Below the pieces are notes generated by a model. It ran no database searches. It saw nothing but the letters and a program-made list of their open reading frames with translations, and had not been told where the DNA came from. DNA of 52,999 bases from Rhizobium sp. SEMIA4064 (GTDB lineage: Bacteria > Pseudomonadota > Alphaproteobacteria > Rhizobiales > Rhizobiaceae). Where the stretch lies: the NCBI RefSeq assembly GCF_003025035.1, contig NZ_PYJN01000011.1, forward strand, positions 1 to 52,999, given 5' to 3'. Position 1 is the stretch's first letter, and each line of letters starts with the position of its first letter. This document shows, piece by piece, positions 27,866 through 36,066 of this stretch. Made by a program: the position numbers and the translations under genes.

Positions 27866-28813
27866 ATGAAACTGATCGGCTTTTTCAATCGCGATGGCGG
27901 CACGTTCAAGACAACGGACATGGCCGCCTACGAAATGAAGGCAGAGCAGGTCTTCCGGGATGCCGGCCACGATTTCGAAGGTGTGGTCGTGTCGGGTAGT
28001 GAAGTCGTTGCCGCCATGGAGCGTGCGGCGCGTCGCGACGATATCGATGGCATCGTCGCCGGCGGCGGTGACGGAACGATTTCTGCAGCGGCCGCGGTAG
28101 CCTGGAAAAACGGCGTTGCTCTCGGCGTCATTCCCGCCGGCACCATGAACCTCTTTGCGCGCTCGCTTCGGCTGCCGCTCGATATCTACCAGGTGCTAGA
28201 CGTACTTGCGACCGGAGAGGTGGATCAGGTGGATATCGGCAGCGCCAATGGCCGCCCTTTCATCCACCAGTTTTCTGCGGGCATGCATGCGCGAATGGTG
28301 CGTTATCGCAACGCCTATACCTATCGTTCACGCGCCGGCAAGTTGTCGGCCAACATCCGCGCCGCCTTGGGTGTCGTCTTCAACCCACCGGAATTCGATG
28401 TCGATTTCGAAGCGGAGGGAGTTCGCGAGCGCCGGCATGTTTCGGCAATTTCCGTATCGAACAATCCGTTTGGCCCCAACACGCTGCTTTATGCCGACGA
28501 TCTGCGCGGCGGCGAACTTGGCTTCTATACGGCAAGGCCGTTGCGGCCGCTGAGCGTCGCACGACTCGCGATCGATATGCTGCGGGGCCGCTTCCGCGAA
28601 AACGCCGACGTCATGGTCATGCATACGCGTGAAGTGCACCTGCATTTCCCGAAGCTGCGCAGCCTGGCGAACTGCGTCGTGGATGGCGAGCTGCTGCCGT
28701 TGGAACGTGATATCGCGCTCAAACTTCATGCCGGCGAGCTGAAAGTGATGGTCAAGCAGGGCACGGCCGCGCGGGTTGCCGAGGAAGACTCCATCAGCAG
28801 CGCAGTCGTCTGA
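27866..28813 (+). CDS. Diacylglycerol kinase-family lipid kinase (YegS/BmrU-like)
   Basis: A 315-residue cytosolic or membrane-peripheral lipid kinase of the DAGK catalytic family. The nucleotide-binding loop is VAGGGDGTISAAA, followed by the characteristic GVIPAGTMNLFARSL. The C-terminal beta-sandwich contains the VDGELLPLE segment. Such enzymes phosphorylate diacylglycerol, phosphatidylglycerol or related lipids. ATG 27866 is preferred: GGGAG lies five bases upstream and the conserved N-terminal strand KLIGFFNRDGG begins there. It converges closely with the glutamine-synthetase-like gene (6-bp gap). Confidence 0.88.
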   Translation: MKLIGFFNRDGGTFKTTDMAAYEMKAEQVFRDAGHDFEGVVVSGSEVVAAMERAARRDDIDGIVAGGGDGTISAAAAVAWKNGVALGVIPAGTMNLFARSLRLPLDIYQVLDVLATGEVDQVDIGSANGRPFIHQFSAGMHARMVRYRNAYTYRSRAGKLSANIRAALGVVFNPPEFDVDFEAEGVRERRHVSAISVSNNPFGPNTLLYADDLRGGELGFYTARPLRPLSVARLAIDMLRGRFRENADVMVMHTREVHLHFPKLRSLANCVVDGELLPLERDIALKLHAGELKVMVKQGTAARVAEEDSISSAVV

Positions 28814-28819
28814 AATCTG

Positions 28820-30160
28820 TCAAAGGCGCGGCAGATACGTCCGGTAATCGAAATCGGATACGGTGCGCAGGTAGCGGATCGCTTCCTTGTGCTTCGTATC
28901 GCCATAGAGCTTCTGGTATCGCTCCCCGAAAATATCGGCGATGAAGGGAGAGGCGCGGAAGCGCTCGACGGCGGTCAGGAAATCATGCGTCAGGCGCGGT
29001 GCATTTGCCGGCACATGGCTTGGCGTCGTCTCCTCGCCGGGATCGAGTTCACTCTGCAATCCGAGCAACATACCCCCGAGGATAGCCGCCAGCATGAGGT
29101 ATGGATTGGCATCGGCGCCGGCGACGCGGTGCTCGATCCGGGCGCCTGGTCCATCCTTTTCAGGGATGCGCACCGCCGTTCCGCGATGACCGTAACCCCA
29201 GGTAAGGTCCACGGGCGCAAACGAGCCCGGCTGGAAGCGGCGATAGGAATTGGCGTAGGGCGCAAAGATCAACTGCGCATCCTGCAGGGTCTGCAGCAGA
29301 CCGGCGCAGATTGATTTCAGCCTCTTTGGCTCGCCGCCGGCTGCATCGAGGATATTGCGGCCCTCACCGTCGATGATGCTGGCGTGCACATGCAGGCCGG
29401 AGCCCGCGTGATCGCTATAGGGTTTCGCCATGCAGGTCGATTTGAGGCCGTGTTTGCGCGCCGCTTGCTCGGCTATTCGTTTCAAGGCAGTGCAGTCATC
29501 GGCAGCGGCAAGCGCGTCCGGACGATGGAGCAGATTGACTTCGAACTGCCCCGGGCCGAACTCCGCCGTGGTTGCATCCGCCGGCAAGCCCTGCGCCTTG
29601 GCATAGGCGCGCAGGGTTTCGAGATAATCGCCGAGCAGATCGACAGCATCCATATCGTAGAGCTGATAGCCGTTCGGCTCACCACGATACATCAGCGCCG
29701 CCGGCGGCGAGGGGATGCCGCGCTCGCGCCAGTCGCCGGCGAGAACATAGAATTCCAGCTCGGTCGCAACGACAGGCGTCAGGCCGAGCGTCTTATAGCG
29801 GTCGACGACGGCGGCAAGGATAGCGCGCGGGTCCTGAAAGCTCGGGCGGCCGTCGAGTTCATGCATCATGGCCAGCACTTGCTTCGATCCCGGCGGCGCC
29901 CATGGCATATCCGCAAGCGTGCGTCGATCAGCGACGCAGGTGCCATCGGGATCGCCGATTGTCAGAGACAGGCCGGTGAGATCGTCATTGTCGTCGCCCC
30001 AAATATCCAGGGATTGCGTTGAGGTCGGCAGGCGCACCGCGCCGGACCAGACTTTCTTTTCGGCTTCGATGGGGGCCTGCTTGCCACGCAGCCGGCCGTT
30101 CATATCCGATATCAACACTTCGATACGGGCTGTGCCCTCGGTTGCGTTGTCAGCCGCCAT
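28820..30160 (-). CDS. Glutamine synthetase-family enzyme (gamma-glutamylpolyamine synthetase-like)
   Basis: A 446-residue member of the GS superfamily with a shortened beta-grasp N-domain and a full catalytic domain: VATELEFYVL (metal ligand strand), AEFGPGQFEVNL, KPYSDHAGSGLHVHASI (ATP/metal), and the region around YRRFQPGSFAPVDLTWGYGHRGTAVR. The N-terminus and 446-residue length fit PuuA/SpuI-type ligases that join glutamate to putrescine or another amine, rather than GlnA. A class III aminotransferase is divergent across a palindromic repeat, as in polyamine catabolic loci, so amine degradation is the likely setting. The exact amine is not determinable. Confidence 0.85.
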   Translation of the reverse strand: MAADNATEGTARIEVLISDMNGRLRGKQAPIEAEKKVWSGAVRLPTSTQSLDIWGDDNDDLTGLSLTIGDPDGTCVADRRTLADMPWAPPGSKQVLAMMHELDGRPSFQDPRAILAAVVDRYKTLGLTPVVATELEFYVLAGDWRERGIPSPPAALMYRGEPNGYQLYDMDAVDLLGDYLETLRAYAKAQGLPADATTAEFGPGQFEVNLLHRPDALAAADDCTALKRIAEQAARKHGLKSTCMAKPYSDHAGSGLHVHASIIDGEGRNILDAAGGEPKRLKSICAGLLQTLQDAQLIFAPYANSYRRFQPGSFAPVDLTWGYGHRGTAVRIPEKDGPGARIEHRVAGADANPYLMLAAILGGMLLGLQSELDPGEETTPSHVPANAPRLTHDFLTAVERFRASPFIADIFGERYQKLYGDTKHKEAIRYLRTVSDFDYRTYLPRL

Positions 30161-30246
30161 GCCCTTGTAAATCCCCGATGCTCACGTCATGGTCGTAAAC
30201 CATGATAGCCTCTAGTCAAGTCTGGCTATGTTGCGGCTTCGTGCCA

Positions 30247-30384
30247 GGCCCCTCACCCTAGCCCTCTCCCCGCACCTGCGGGGAGAGGGGACCCGCCCAT
30301 GCTTGCCGCACCTGATGCGGTCGATTGCCGGCGCGATAAGCTTCCTCGCCCCCGCGTGCGGGGAGAGGGCTGGGGTGAGGGGCC
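30247..30384. repeat. Long palindromic intergenic repeat, rhizobial type
   Basis: The outer arms 30247-30274 and 30357-30384 are reverse complements at 27 of 28 positions (core GGCCCCTCACCC…CCTCTCCCCGCA). An inner copy TGCGGGGAGAGG at 30277-30288 pairs with the left arm across a two-base loop, and CCCCCGC-GTGCGGGG pairs near the right arm. This modular arrangement resembles the RIME-type mosaic repeats of rhizobia, from memory. It could form competing hairpins in either transcript or simply be a scattered repeat. Confidence 0.75.
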
Positions 30385-30448
30385 ATGCACATAGTCGCGG
30401 CGTTGATGGGCCTGACAGGCACCAATCTCAACAGGGTTCGAATAAGCC

Positions 30449-31816
30449 ATGTCCGACACTTCCAGCCGTTCCAATCTCGCCGCCGTCGATGCCGCTCATC
30501 ATCTCCATCCGTTCGCGGACATGAAGAAGTTGAATGCCGACGGCGCTCGGATCATCCAGCGCGGCCAGGGCGTCTATATCTTCGACAGCAACGGCAAGAA
30601 ATATCTCGACGGTTTTGCCGGCCTTTGGTGCGTCAATATCGGCTATGGGCGAACGGAAATCGCCGATGCGGCGATCCGCCAGATGAATGAGCTGCCCTAT
30701 TACAACACCTTCTTCGGCACGACGACGACCCCGGCAACGCTCCTGTCGGAGAAGGTCTGTGCTCATGCCGGGCCGCATTTCAATCATGTCTTCTTCACCA
30801 ACTCCGGCTCGGAAGCCAACGACACCTGGTTCCGTATGGCGCGCGTCTATTGGAGTGCGGTGGGCAAACCGGCCAAGAAGACCGTTATCGCTCGCCGCAA
30901 TGGTTACCACGGGTCGACCGTTGCTGGCGCCAGCATGGGCGGCATGAAATACATGCATGAGCAGGGCGATCTGCCGATCCCCGGCGTCGTCCATATCGGT
31001 CAACCCTATTGGTACGCTGATGGCGGCGATCTTTCTCCGGAAGATTTCGGCCTCAAGGCTGCGCGCGAGTTGGAAGAGAAGATCAATGAGTTGGGCGAGG
31101 ACAACGTCGCCGCCTTCATCGCCGAGCCGGTGCAGGGAGCAGGCGGTGTCATCATACCGCCCGCGACCTATTGGCCGGAAATCGCCCGCATCTGCAAGGC
31201 GCGGAATATCCTGCTCGTCTGCGACGAAGTGATCTGCGGCTTCGGAAGGCTCGGCTCCTGGTTCGGTTATCAGCATTTCAACGTCGAGCCCGATCTCGCG
31301 CCGATCGCCAAGGGCCTGTCTTCGGGCTACCTGCCGATCGGCGGCGTGTTGGTCAGCGACCACATTGCCGATGTGCTGATCAATGATGTCGGCGAATTCA
31401 ACCACGGCTTCACCTATTCCGGCCATCCGGTCTGCGCCGCCGCAGCGCTGGAAAATTTGAGGATCATCGAGGATGAGCGGCTGATCGAGCGCGTTCGCGA
31501 CGATATCGGGCCCTATTTCGCGAAGGCCTGGGGCAGTCTGGCGGATCACGATATGGTCGGCGAAGCCGTCAGCATCGGGTTGATGGGCGCGCTACAGCTT
31601 GCCGCCGACAAATCCACCCGCCGCCGTTTCGAGAAGCCGGATGCCATCGGCTCCGCCGTACGCAATCACGCTTTAACCAATGGCCTCGTGCTGCGCGCCA
31701 CGGCGGACCGAATGCTGGCCTCGCCGCCACTGATCATCAGCCATGAGGAAGTGGATGCGATGGTGCGTATCACGCGGCTGGCGCTCGACGCCGTGTGGGC
31801 CGAGGCGAGAGCGTAA
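30449..31816 (+). CDS. Class III (omega) aminotransferase, PLP-dependent
   Basis: A 455-residue fold-type I enzyme of the omega-amino acid:pyruvate/putrescine aminotransferase group. Visible are the phosphate-binding FTNSGSEANDTWFRMARV, the PLP-stacking RRNGYHGSTVAGAS, the cofactor-anchoring LLVCDEVICGFGRLG and the Schiff-base lysine Lys288 in APIAKGLSSGYLPIGG. Such enzymes move an amino group from polyamines, beta-alanine or GABA to pyruvate. Pairing with the GS-like ligase suggests polyamine or related amine use (SpuC/SpuI-like), although gamma-glutamyl pathways do not need both. It ends one base before the convergent NUDIX gene. Confidence 0.92.
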   Translation: MSDTSSRSNLAAVDAAHHLHPFADMKKLNADGARIIQRGQGVYIFDSNGKKYLDGFAGLWCVNIGYGRTEIADAAIRQMNELPYYNTFFGTTTTPATLLSEKVCAHAGPHFNHVFFTNSGSEANDTWFRMARVYWSAVGKPAKKTVIARRNGYHGSTVAGASMGGMKYMHEQGDLPIPGVVHIGQPYWYADGGDLSPEDFGLKAARELEEKINELGEDNVAAFIAEPVQGAGGVIIPPATYWPEIARICKARNILLVCDEVICGFGRLGSWFGYQHFNVEPDLAPIAKGLSSGYLPIGGVLVSDHIADVLINDVGEFNHGFTYSGHPVCAAAALENLRIIEDERLIERVRDDIGPYFAKAWGSLADHDMVGEAVSIGLMGALQLAADKSTRRRFEKPDAIGSAVRNHALTNGLVLRATADRMLASPPLIISHEEVDAMVRITRLALDAVWAEARA

Positions 31817-32437
31817 TCAGTCCTTGTCCGCCAGGGCTGACGCATCCCATTTGCCCGCTTTGTGCAGGGCAAGTGTCAGTCCCGCGACATGAATGGTCTG
31901 AATCATCTTACCCTCCAGCGCCAGTTTGATGGCCTGGCGGATCGGCATGCGAATAAGCCGAATGCGTTCCGTCGGATCGTCTGCGGGTTTCGCTGACATC
32001 TCGACGTTGCGAGCGAGCACGATATGGGAAAGGTTCGAGTGGGTGGCCGGGTTCGGTGCGAGGGCGCCGACATATTCCCAATCGGAAGCGATGAGGCCGG
32101 TTTCTTCCCGCAGCTCGCGGGCGGCCGCCTCTATCGGGTTGGCATCGCTCGCATCGATAGCCCCGCCTGGCACCTCCAATGAGACGACGTTGAGAGCATG
32201 GCGATACTGCTGGACCAGATAGATATTGTCCTCCGCATCGAGTGCCACGACTTCCACCCAATCGGGATATTCCAGCACGTAGTAAGGGGCGATCTCCACG
32301 CCCTCGGCAGTAACACAGGCGTCAGCCCTGACTTTCAGCCACCGGTCATGATGCAGATGGGTGGAGCTTTTCACTTGCCATGGCGGAAGATCGGCAGCGT
32401 CAGGCAGGATGCTTGTGAGCGTGTCGGTCGGGTCCAT
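31817..32437 (-). CDS. NUDIX hydrolase (ADP-ribose pyrophosphatase-like)
   Basis: A 206-residue NUDIX protein. The Nudix helix is AAARELREETGLIASDW, carrying RE-x2-EE-x-G-L. The loop before it, GGAIDASDANPIE, has one extra residue and lacks the usual first glutamate. Flanking strands (YLVQQYRHALNVVSLEVPGG) resemble ADP-ribose/ADP-sugar pyrophosphatases, which cut nucleoside diphosphate derivatives in the cytoplasm. ATG 32437 follows AGGAAC. It stands alone between convergent and same-strand neighbours. Confidence 0.85.
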   Translation of the reverse strand: MDPTDTLTSILPDAADLPPWQVKSSTHLHHDRWLKVRADACVTAEGVEIAPYYVLEYPDWVEVVALDAEDNIYLVQQYRHALNVVSLEVPGGAIDASDANPIEAAARELREETGLIASDWEYVGALAPNPATHSNLSHIVLARNVEMSAKPADDPTERIRLIRMPIRQAIKLALEGKMIQTIHVAGLTLALHKAGKWDASALADKD

Positions 32438-32497
32438 GAGCAGTTCCTGCGTTGAAAGTTGAAACTGGACGGCCGATCACTCTGGATCGGGTTGCCC

Positions 32498-33994
32498 TTA
32501 CTTCGGATAAATCCAGGAATAGGCGAAAGACGCCGTATCGCCCGCTTTGCCGTGGATATACGGGACGTCTGCGAGTTTGACATCCGGCGTCGCATATTGC
32601 TGGCCGAGCGTATCGTGCAACCAGTTCGCTAATGGTGGGGGCACGCCGTCGGCGTTCTTGCCCGGTCGCCAGACGACGAGGATCGGCTTGTCGGCGCTCC
32701 ATTGATAGTCCGCCGTCAGATTTCCGAAGAACAGCGACATGGCCGGCACGTCAGGCAGTTGCAAATGCAGATTGCCGGCCGGCAGCCAATTGTCCGTCAG
32801 CACCAAACCCGGCTTTTTGCCTTCCGTCGCCACGGCCTGGCTGACGAAGGCGGGGTAGGGGGTGTTGTAATGGTCATAGGAGCCGAAAAGCGCCGGGAAG
32901 GTGACGCGGGTCAAAAGGGATGCCGGGATGAGCAGCATCATCGCCAGCGGTATATAGAAGAAGCGCTTGCCGAAATCCGCCGCTTTGATGCCAGCCACTT
33001 CCATCTTCAGGCACAGATAGATCGGCAGCAGGAACAGGAAGGGCAGCAGCCAGCGGTCGCGCAGCGCCGTCATGCCGATGCCGACGATCAGGATCAGCAC
33101 CAGCACGGCGATGGCCGCAAAAAGGACCTCGAAAAAGCGGGTCCATTCGTTCGATCGTCCGAGGTTCTTGAAGAGGCTTTTGCCGAATACCAGCGCATAG
33201 ATGACGAGCGTCGGTGCGCAGATGACGAGCACCAGTTTCACGAATTCCAGTGGTCCCTTCACCAGCTTGGCAAAGGCAGTTTCCGGCGCATCCTCCTCCA
33301 TGATCCCCAGGGTCCGTCCCGAGGCGAGGTCGAGATTATGGATCAGCCACAATCCATGCGGCAGGAAGATCAACAGGGAGATCAGCAGGGTCAGCAGAAA
33401 GCGCTTATCGAAGAGGCGCGCGCGCCCCTGCGGATACATAAGGACGGCAATGACCGCGGCGACGGCAAGCAGCGCGAAATTATATTTCGACAGCATGCCA
33501 AGGCCGAGCGCGATGCCGGTAAATACATAGGAGCCCGTACTCGGTGCCTTCAGCGTGCGGATCGCACCGTAGAGGAAAAGATTGATGGTCAGGAGCTGCG
33601 CGACCGTATGTGTCAGGTCACGTTGCGCCTCCCAGAAGAGCTGGGGAATAGTCAGCAGCGACAGCGTGGCGATCGCCGCGAAAACCTTGTCCGACAAAAC
33701 CAGCTTCGCCAGCTTGTAGTAGCTGAAGAAGACCAGAAACAACACGATGTTCTTGACGATGGAAATCGCCGCCAGCGACAATCCGAAGACCGACACCACC
33801 AGCGCCTGCACCCAATTATAGAGCGGCGGCTGGGAATCATAGCCGAGTGTCAGCCATTGCGAGAACAGCGCCTGCTGCGACTCGTCGTAGCGCATGCCAT
33901 GCGGCATGGCGAGCCGCACCAGGAATTCCAGAGCGAAGTAACCGGCAAGTAGAAGGATGATGGTATCCGGTCGGCGGACCAGAAGCCTATGCAT
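32498..33994 (-). CDS. Glycosyltransferase family 39/ArnT-like membrane protein
   Basis: A 498-residue polytopic membrane protein with about 10-12 hydrophobic helices, a GT-C fold. The catalytic first periplasmic loop holds the acidic motif MRYDESQQALFSQW followed by QPPLYNW. The C-terminal ~100 residues are soluble and periplasmic. Such enzymes take a sugar from a polyprenyl phosphate and attach it to lipid A, core sugars or proteins. It overlaps the GT2 gene by eight bases, so ATG 33994 is preferred to a further upstream start. With a GT2 that could make the donor, it resembles the RgtE plus RgtA-D systems that add galacturonate to Rhizobium LPS; the sugar is not proven. Confidence 0.85.
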   Translation of the reverse strand: MHRLLVRRPDTIILLLAGYFALEFLVRLAMPHGMRYDESQQALFSQWLTLGYDSQPPLYNWVQALVVSVFGLSLAAISIVKNIVLFLVFFSYYKLAKLVLSDKVFAAIATLSLLTIPQLFWEAQRDLTHTVAQLLTINLFLYGAIRTLKAPSTGSYVFTGIALGLGMLSKYNFALLAVAAVIAVLMYPQGRARLFDKRFLLTLLISLLIFLPHGLWLIHNLDLASGRTLGIMEEDAPETAFAKLVKGPLEFVKLVLVICAPTLVIYALVFGKSLFKNLGRSNEWTRFFEVLFAAIAVLVLILIVGIGMTALRDRWLLPFLFLLPIYLCLKMEVAGIKAADFGKRFFYIPLAMMLLIPASLLTRVTFPALFGSYDHYNTPYPAFVSQAVATEGKKPGLVLTDNWLPAGNLHLQLPDVPAMSLFFGNLTADYQWSADKPILVVWRPGKNADGVPPPLANWLHDTLGQQYATPDVKLADVPYIHGKAGDTASFAYSWIYPK

Positions 33995-35006
33995 CCTGAT
34001 GATCCCGATCGAAGATCTTGCGGACGATATAGTTCGGCGACAGGTCATCGCGATAGTAGATGCGCGCGATCATCTCGGCTAGGATACCCGTGGTGATCAT
34101 CTGCACCGACGACAGCAGGAGCACGACGCCGACCAGCAGCAGCGGCCTGTTGCCAATATCGTCGCCGAAGATGAACTTGTCGACGAAGAGCCACAGCAGG
34201 ATCAGGGCGGCGAGCGCCCCGAGGCCAAGGCCGAGAGAGCCGAAGAAATGGCCCGGCCGCGCCTTGTAGCGCATGAAGAACATCACCGACAGCAGGTCGA
34301 GGATGACACGGAAGGTGCGCGAAATGCCGTATTTCGATATGCCGTGCTGGCGCGCATGATGGGTAACGACCATTTCGCCGATGCGCGAGCTCGGTACGAC
34401 GCCCGCGACCCAGGCCGGGATGAAGCGGTGCATCTCGCCCATCAGCTTCACCTGCTTGATGATCGAGGCGCGGTAGATCTTCAGGCTGCAGCCATAATCA
34501 TGCAATTTGACGCCGGTGATGCGGCCGATGAGGTAGTTGGCGCACCAGGAGGGAATCTTGCGCAGGAAAAGCCCGTCCTGGCGATTCTTGCGCCAGCCGA
34601 CGAGTAGGTCGAGCTGCCGCCGCTCCAACTCCTCGACCATCGAGGGGATATCCTTCGGGTCGTTCTGCAGGTCGCCGTCCATCGTGGCGATCAGCCGGCC
34701 GGTGGCGGTGTCGATACCGGCCTGCATGGCGGCCGTCTGGCCGAAATTGCGTTGAAGCTCGACGATGCGCAGCGTCAGTCCCTCGTGCCCGAGCGAACGG
34801 CGCGCATTGGCAAGCGTGGCATCGGTGCTGCCGTCGTCGATGAGGATCAGTTCCCAGGGCTTGGTGAAACCCACCATGGCGGAACAGATGCGCTCGATCA
34901 GCGGTCCGACGCTTTCTTCCTCATTAAAGACGGGCACGACCAGCGAAAGCTCAATGGCACTTACCGTGTCGGTCAGGGGGCGGATCGACTCTGCCGTTGT
35001 CTGCAA
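33987..35006 (-). CDS. Glycosyltransferase family 2, polyprenyl-phosphate sugar synthase (ArnC/DPM1-like)
   Basis: A 339-residue protein with an N-terminal GT-A domain (LSLVVPVFNEEESVGPLIER; the DxD-type ATMDGDLQNDPKDI) and two C-terminal TM helices (about 235-305), the layout of ArnC and dolichol-phosphate mannose synthases. It would transfer a sugar from a nucleotide donor to a polyprenyl phosphate at the inner face of the membrane. The start is TTG 35006, set by AGGAGA just upstream. It is the first gene of a two-gene operon with the ArnT-like transferase, divergent from the flippase-like gene at 35101. Confidence 0.9.
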   Translation of the reverse strand: MQTTAESIRPLTDTVSAIELSLVVPVFNEEESVGPLIERICSAMVGFTKPWELILIDDGSTDATLANARRSLGHEGLTLRIVELQRNFGQTAAMQAGIDTATGRLIATMDGDLQNDPKDIPSMVEELERRQLDLLVGWRKNRQDGLFLRKIPSWCANYLIGRITGVKLHDYGCSLKIYRASIIKQVKLMGEMHRFIPAWVAGVVPSSRIGEMVVTHHARQHGISKYGISRTFRVILDLLSVMFFMRYKARPGHFFGSLGLGLGALAALILLWLFVDKFIFGDDIGNRPLLLVGVVLLLSSVQMITTGILAEMIARIYYRDDLSPNYIVRKIFDRDHQDA

Positions 35007-35100
35007 CTCTTCTTTCTCCTAAAAGACCGGCAGAACCGGCCGGACGGAACGAGCGACATGTCCGGCGTCAGCCTCCGCTCGCATTGGGTGCCTTAACTAC

Positions 35101-36060
35101 ATGAAGACTCCGATGGTTGCCAGCCGACAGAACTGGTTTATTCGCAACCGCATGACGCTGCTGACATTAGCCGTCGTCCTCGCCTATGCAGCCTTCATCG
35201 AATGGTTCTGGGGCTGGGGTTCGATCCTGGCGCAATGGGGTAAAGTCGGCGTCCCACCCATTCTGCTGGCATTGGCGCTGCTAACGAGCACCTACTTCCT
35301 TCGCACCTGGCGCATCTACGACTATTTCCCGAAGGAGACCGGCGGCCATTTCACCGCGCTCTTTCGCGTGACGCAGGTCCACAATCTGCTCAACATCATG
35401 ATGCCCTTCCGCACCGGCGAGACCAGCTTTCCGGTGCTGATGCGCTCCGAATTCGGCATTCCCCTGGCACGAGGCACCTCGGCGCTGTTTGTCATGCGGC
35501 TGCTCGACCTGCACGCGTTGCTCGCCGCGGCGGGTGTCGGCCTCGCACTGGCCTCGCCCTATGGTGCTCTTGCTTGGGTTCTGTGGTTTGCTTTCCTGCT
35601 CTTACCGGTCGCCGCCTTTATCCTGCGCCGCCCGCTGCTCAAATTTGCTGGCAAGGCATTGCCGAAGAAAGCGCAGGGGCTGGTGCATGAGCTGGAACGC
35701 GGAATGCCGGCCAATGCCAGCGCTTTTGCCCGCGCCTGGCTGACGACGGTGGTCAATTGGCTGGTGAAGGTTTTGGTGCTCGCCTGGGCGCTTCGCCTGA
35801 TGAATGTCACGCCGCTGTCGGCAAGCTTCGGTGGCGCGGTCGGCGGCGAGCTTTCTTCGGTGTTGCCGGTACACGCGCCCGGAGGGGTCGGAACCTATCC
35901 GGCTGGGATCACCGCTGGTGCCATCGCTTTCGGCGCTCCGGGATTAAAAGACGCGCTTGATAATCTGGCGCAGGCCAGCATCAGCGCGCACCTGCTGATC
36001 GTCGTTTCTGCTCTGACAGGAACGGCACTCGCCCTGCTGATCTCAAGGAAGCACAATTGA
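35101..36060 (+). CDS. Flippase-like/lysylphosphatidylglycerol synthase TM-region family protein
   Basis: A 319-residue inner-membrane protein with 7-8 predicted helices. The pattern fits the LPG_synthase_TM (UPF0104) family: an early FLRTWRIYDYFPK, then LLNIMMPFRTGETSFPVLMR (the R-x-G-E motif) and the late GGELSSVLPVHAPGGVGTYPAG. Family members are thought to move lipids or lipid-linked sugars; the MprF flippase half is the best-known case. It is head-to-head with the GT2/GT39 operon (94 bp apart), so translocation of the sugar-lipid donor is a reasonable inference. The start is ATG 35101 or ATG 35113; neither has a strong ribosome-binding site. Confidence 0.8.
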   Translation: MKTPMVASRQNWFIRNRMTLLTLAVVLAYAAFIEWFWGWGSILAQWGKVGVPPILLALALLTSTYFLRTWRIYDYFPKETGGHFTALFRVTQVHNLLNIMMPFRTGETSFPVLMRSEFGIPLARGTSALFVMRLLDLHALLAAAGVGLALASPYGALAWVLWFAFLLLPVAAFILRRPLLKFAGKALPKKAQGLVHELERGMPANASAFARAWLTTVVNWLVKVLVLAWALRLMNVTPLSASFGGAVGGELSSVLPVHAPGGVGTYPAGITAGAIAFGAPGLKDALDNLAQASISAHLLIVVSALTGTALALLISRKHN

Positions 36061-36066
36061 CTAGGC

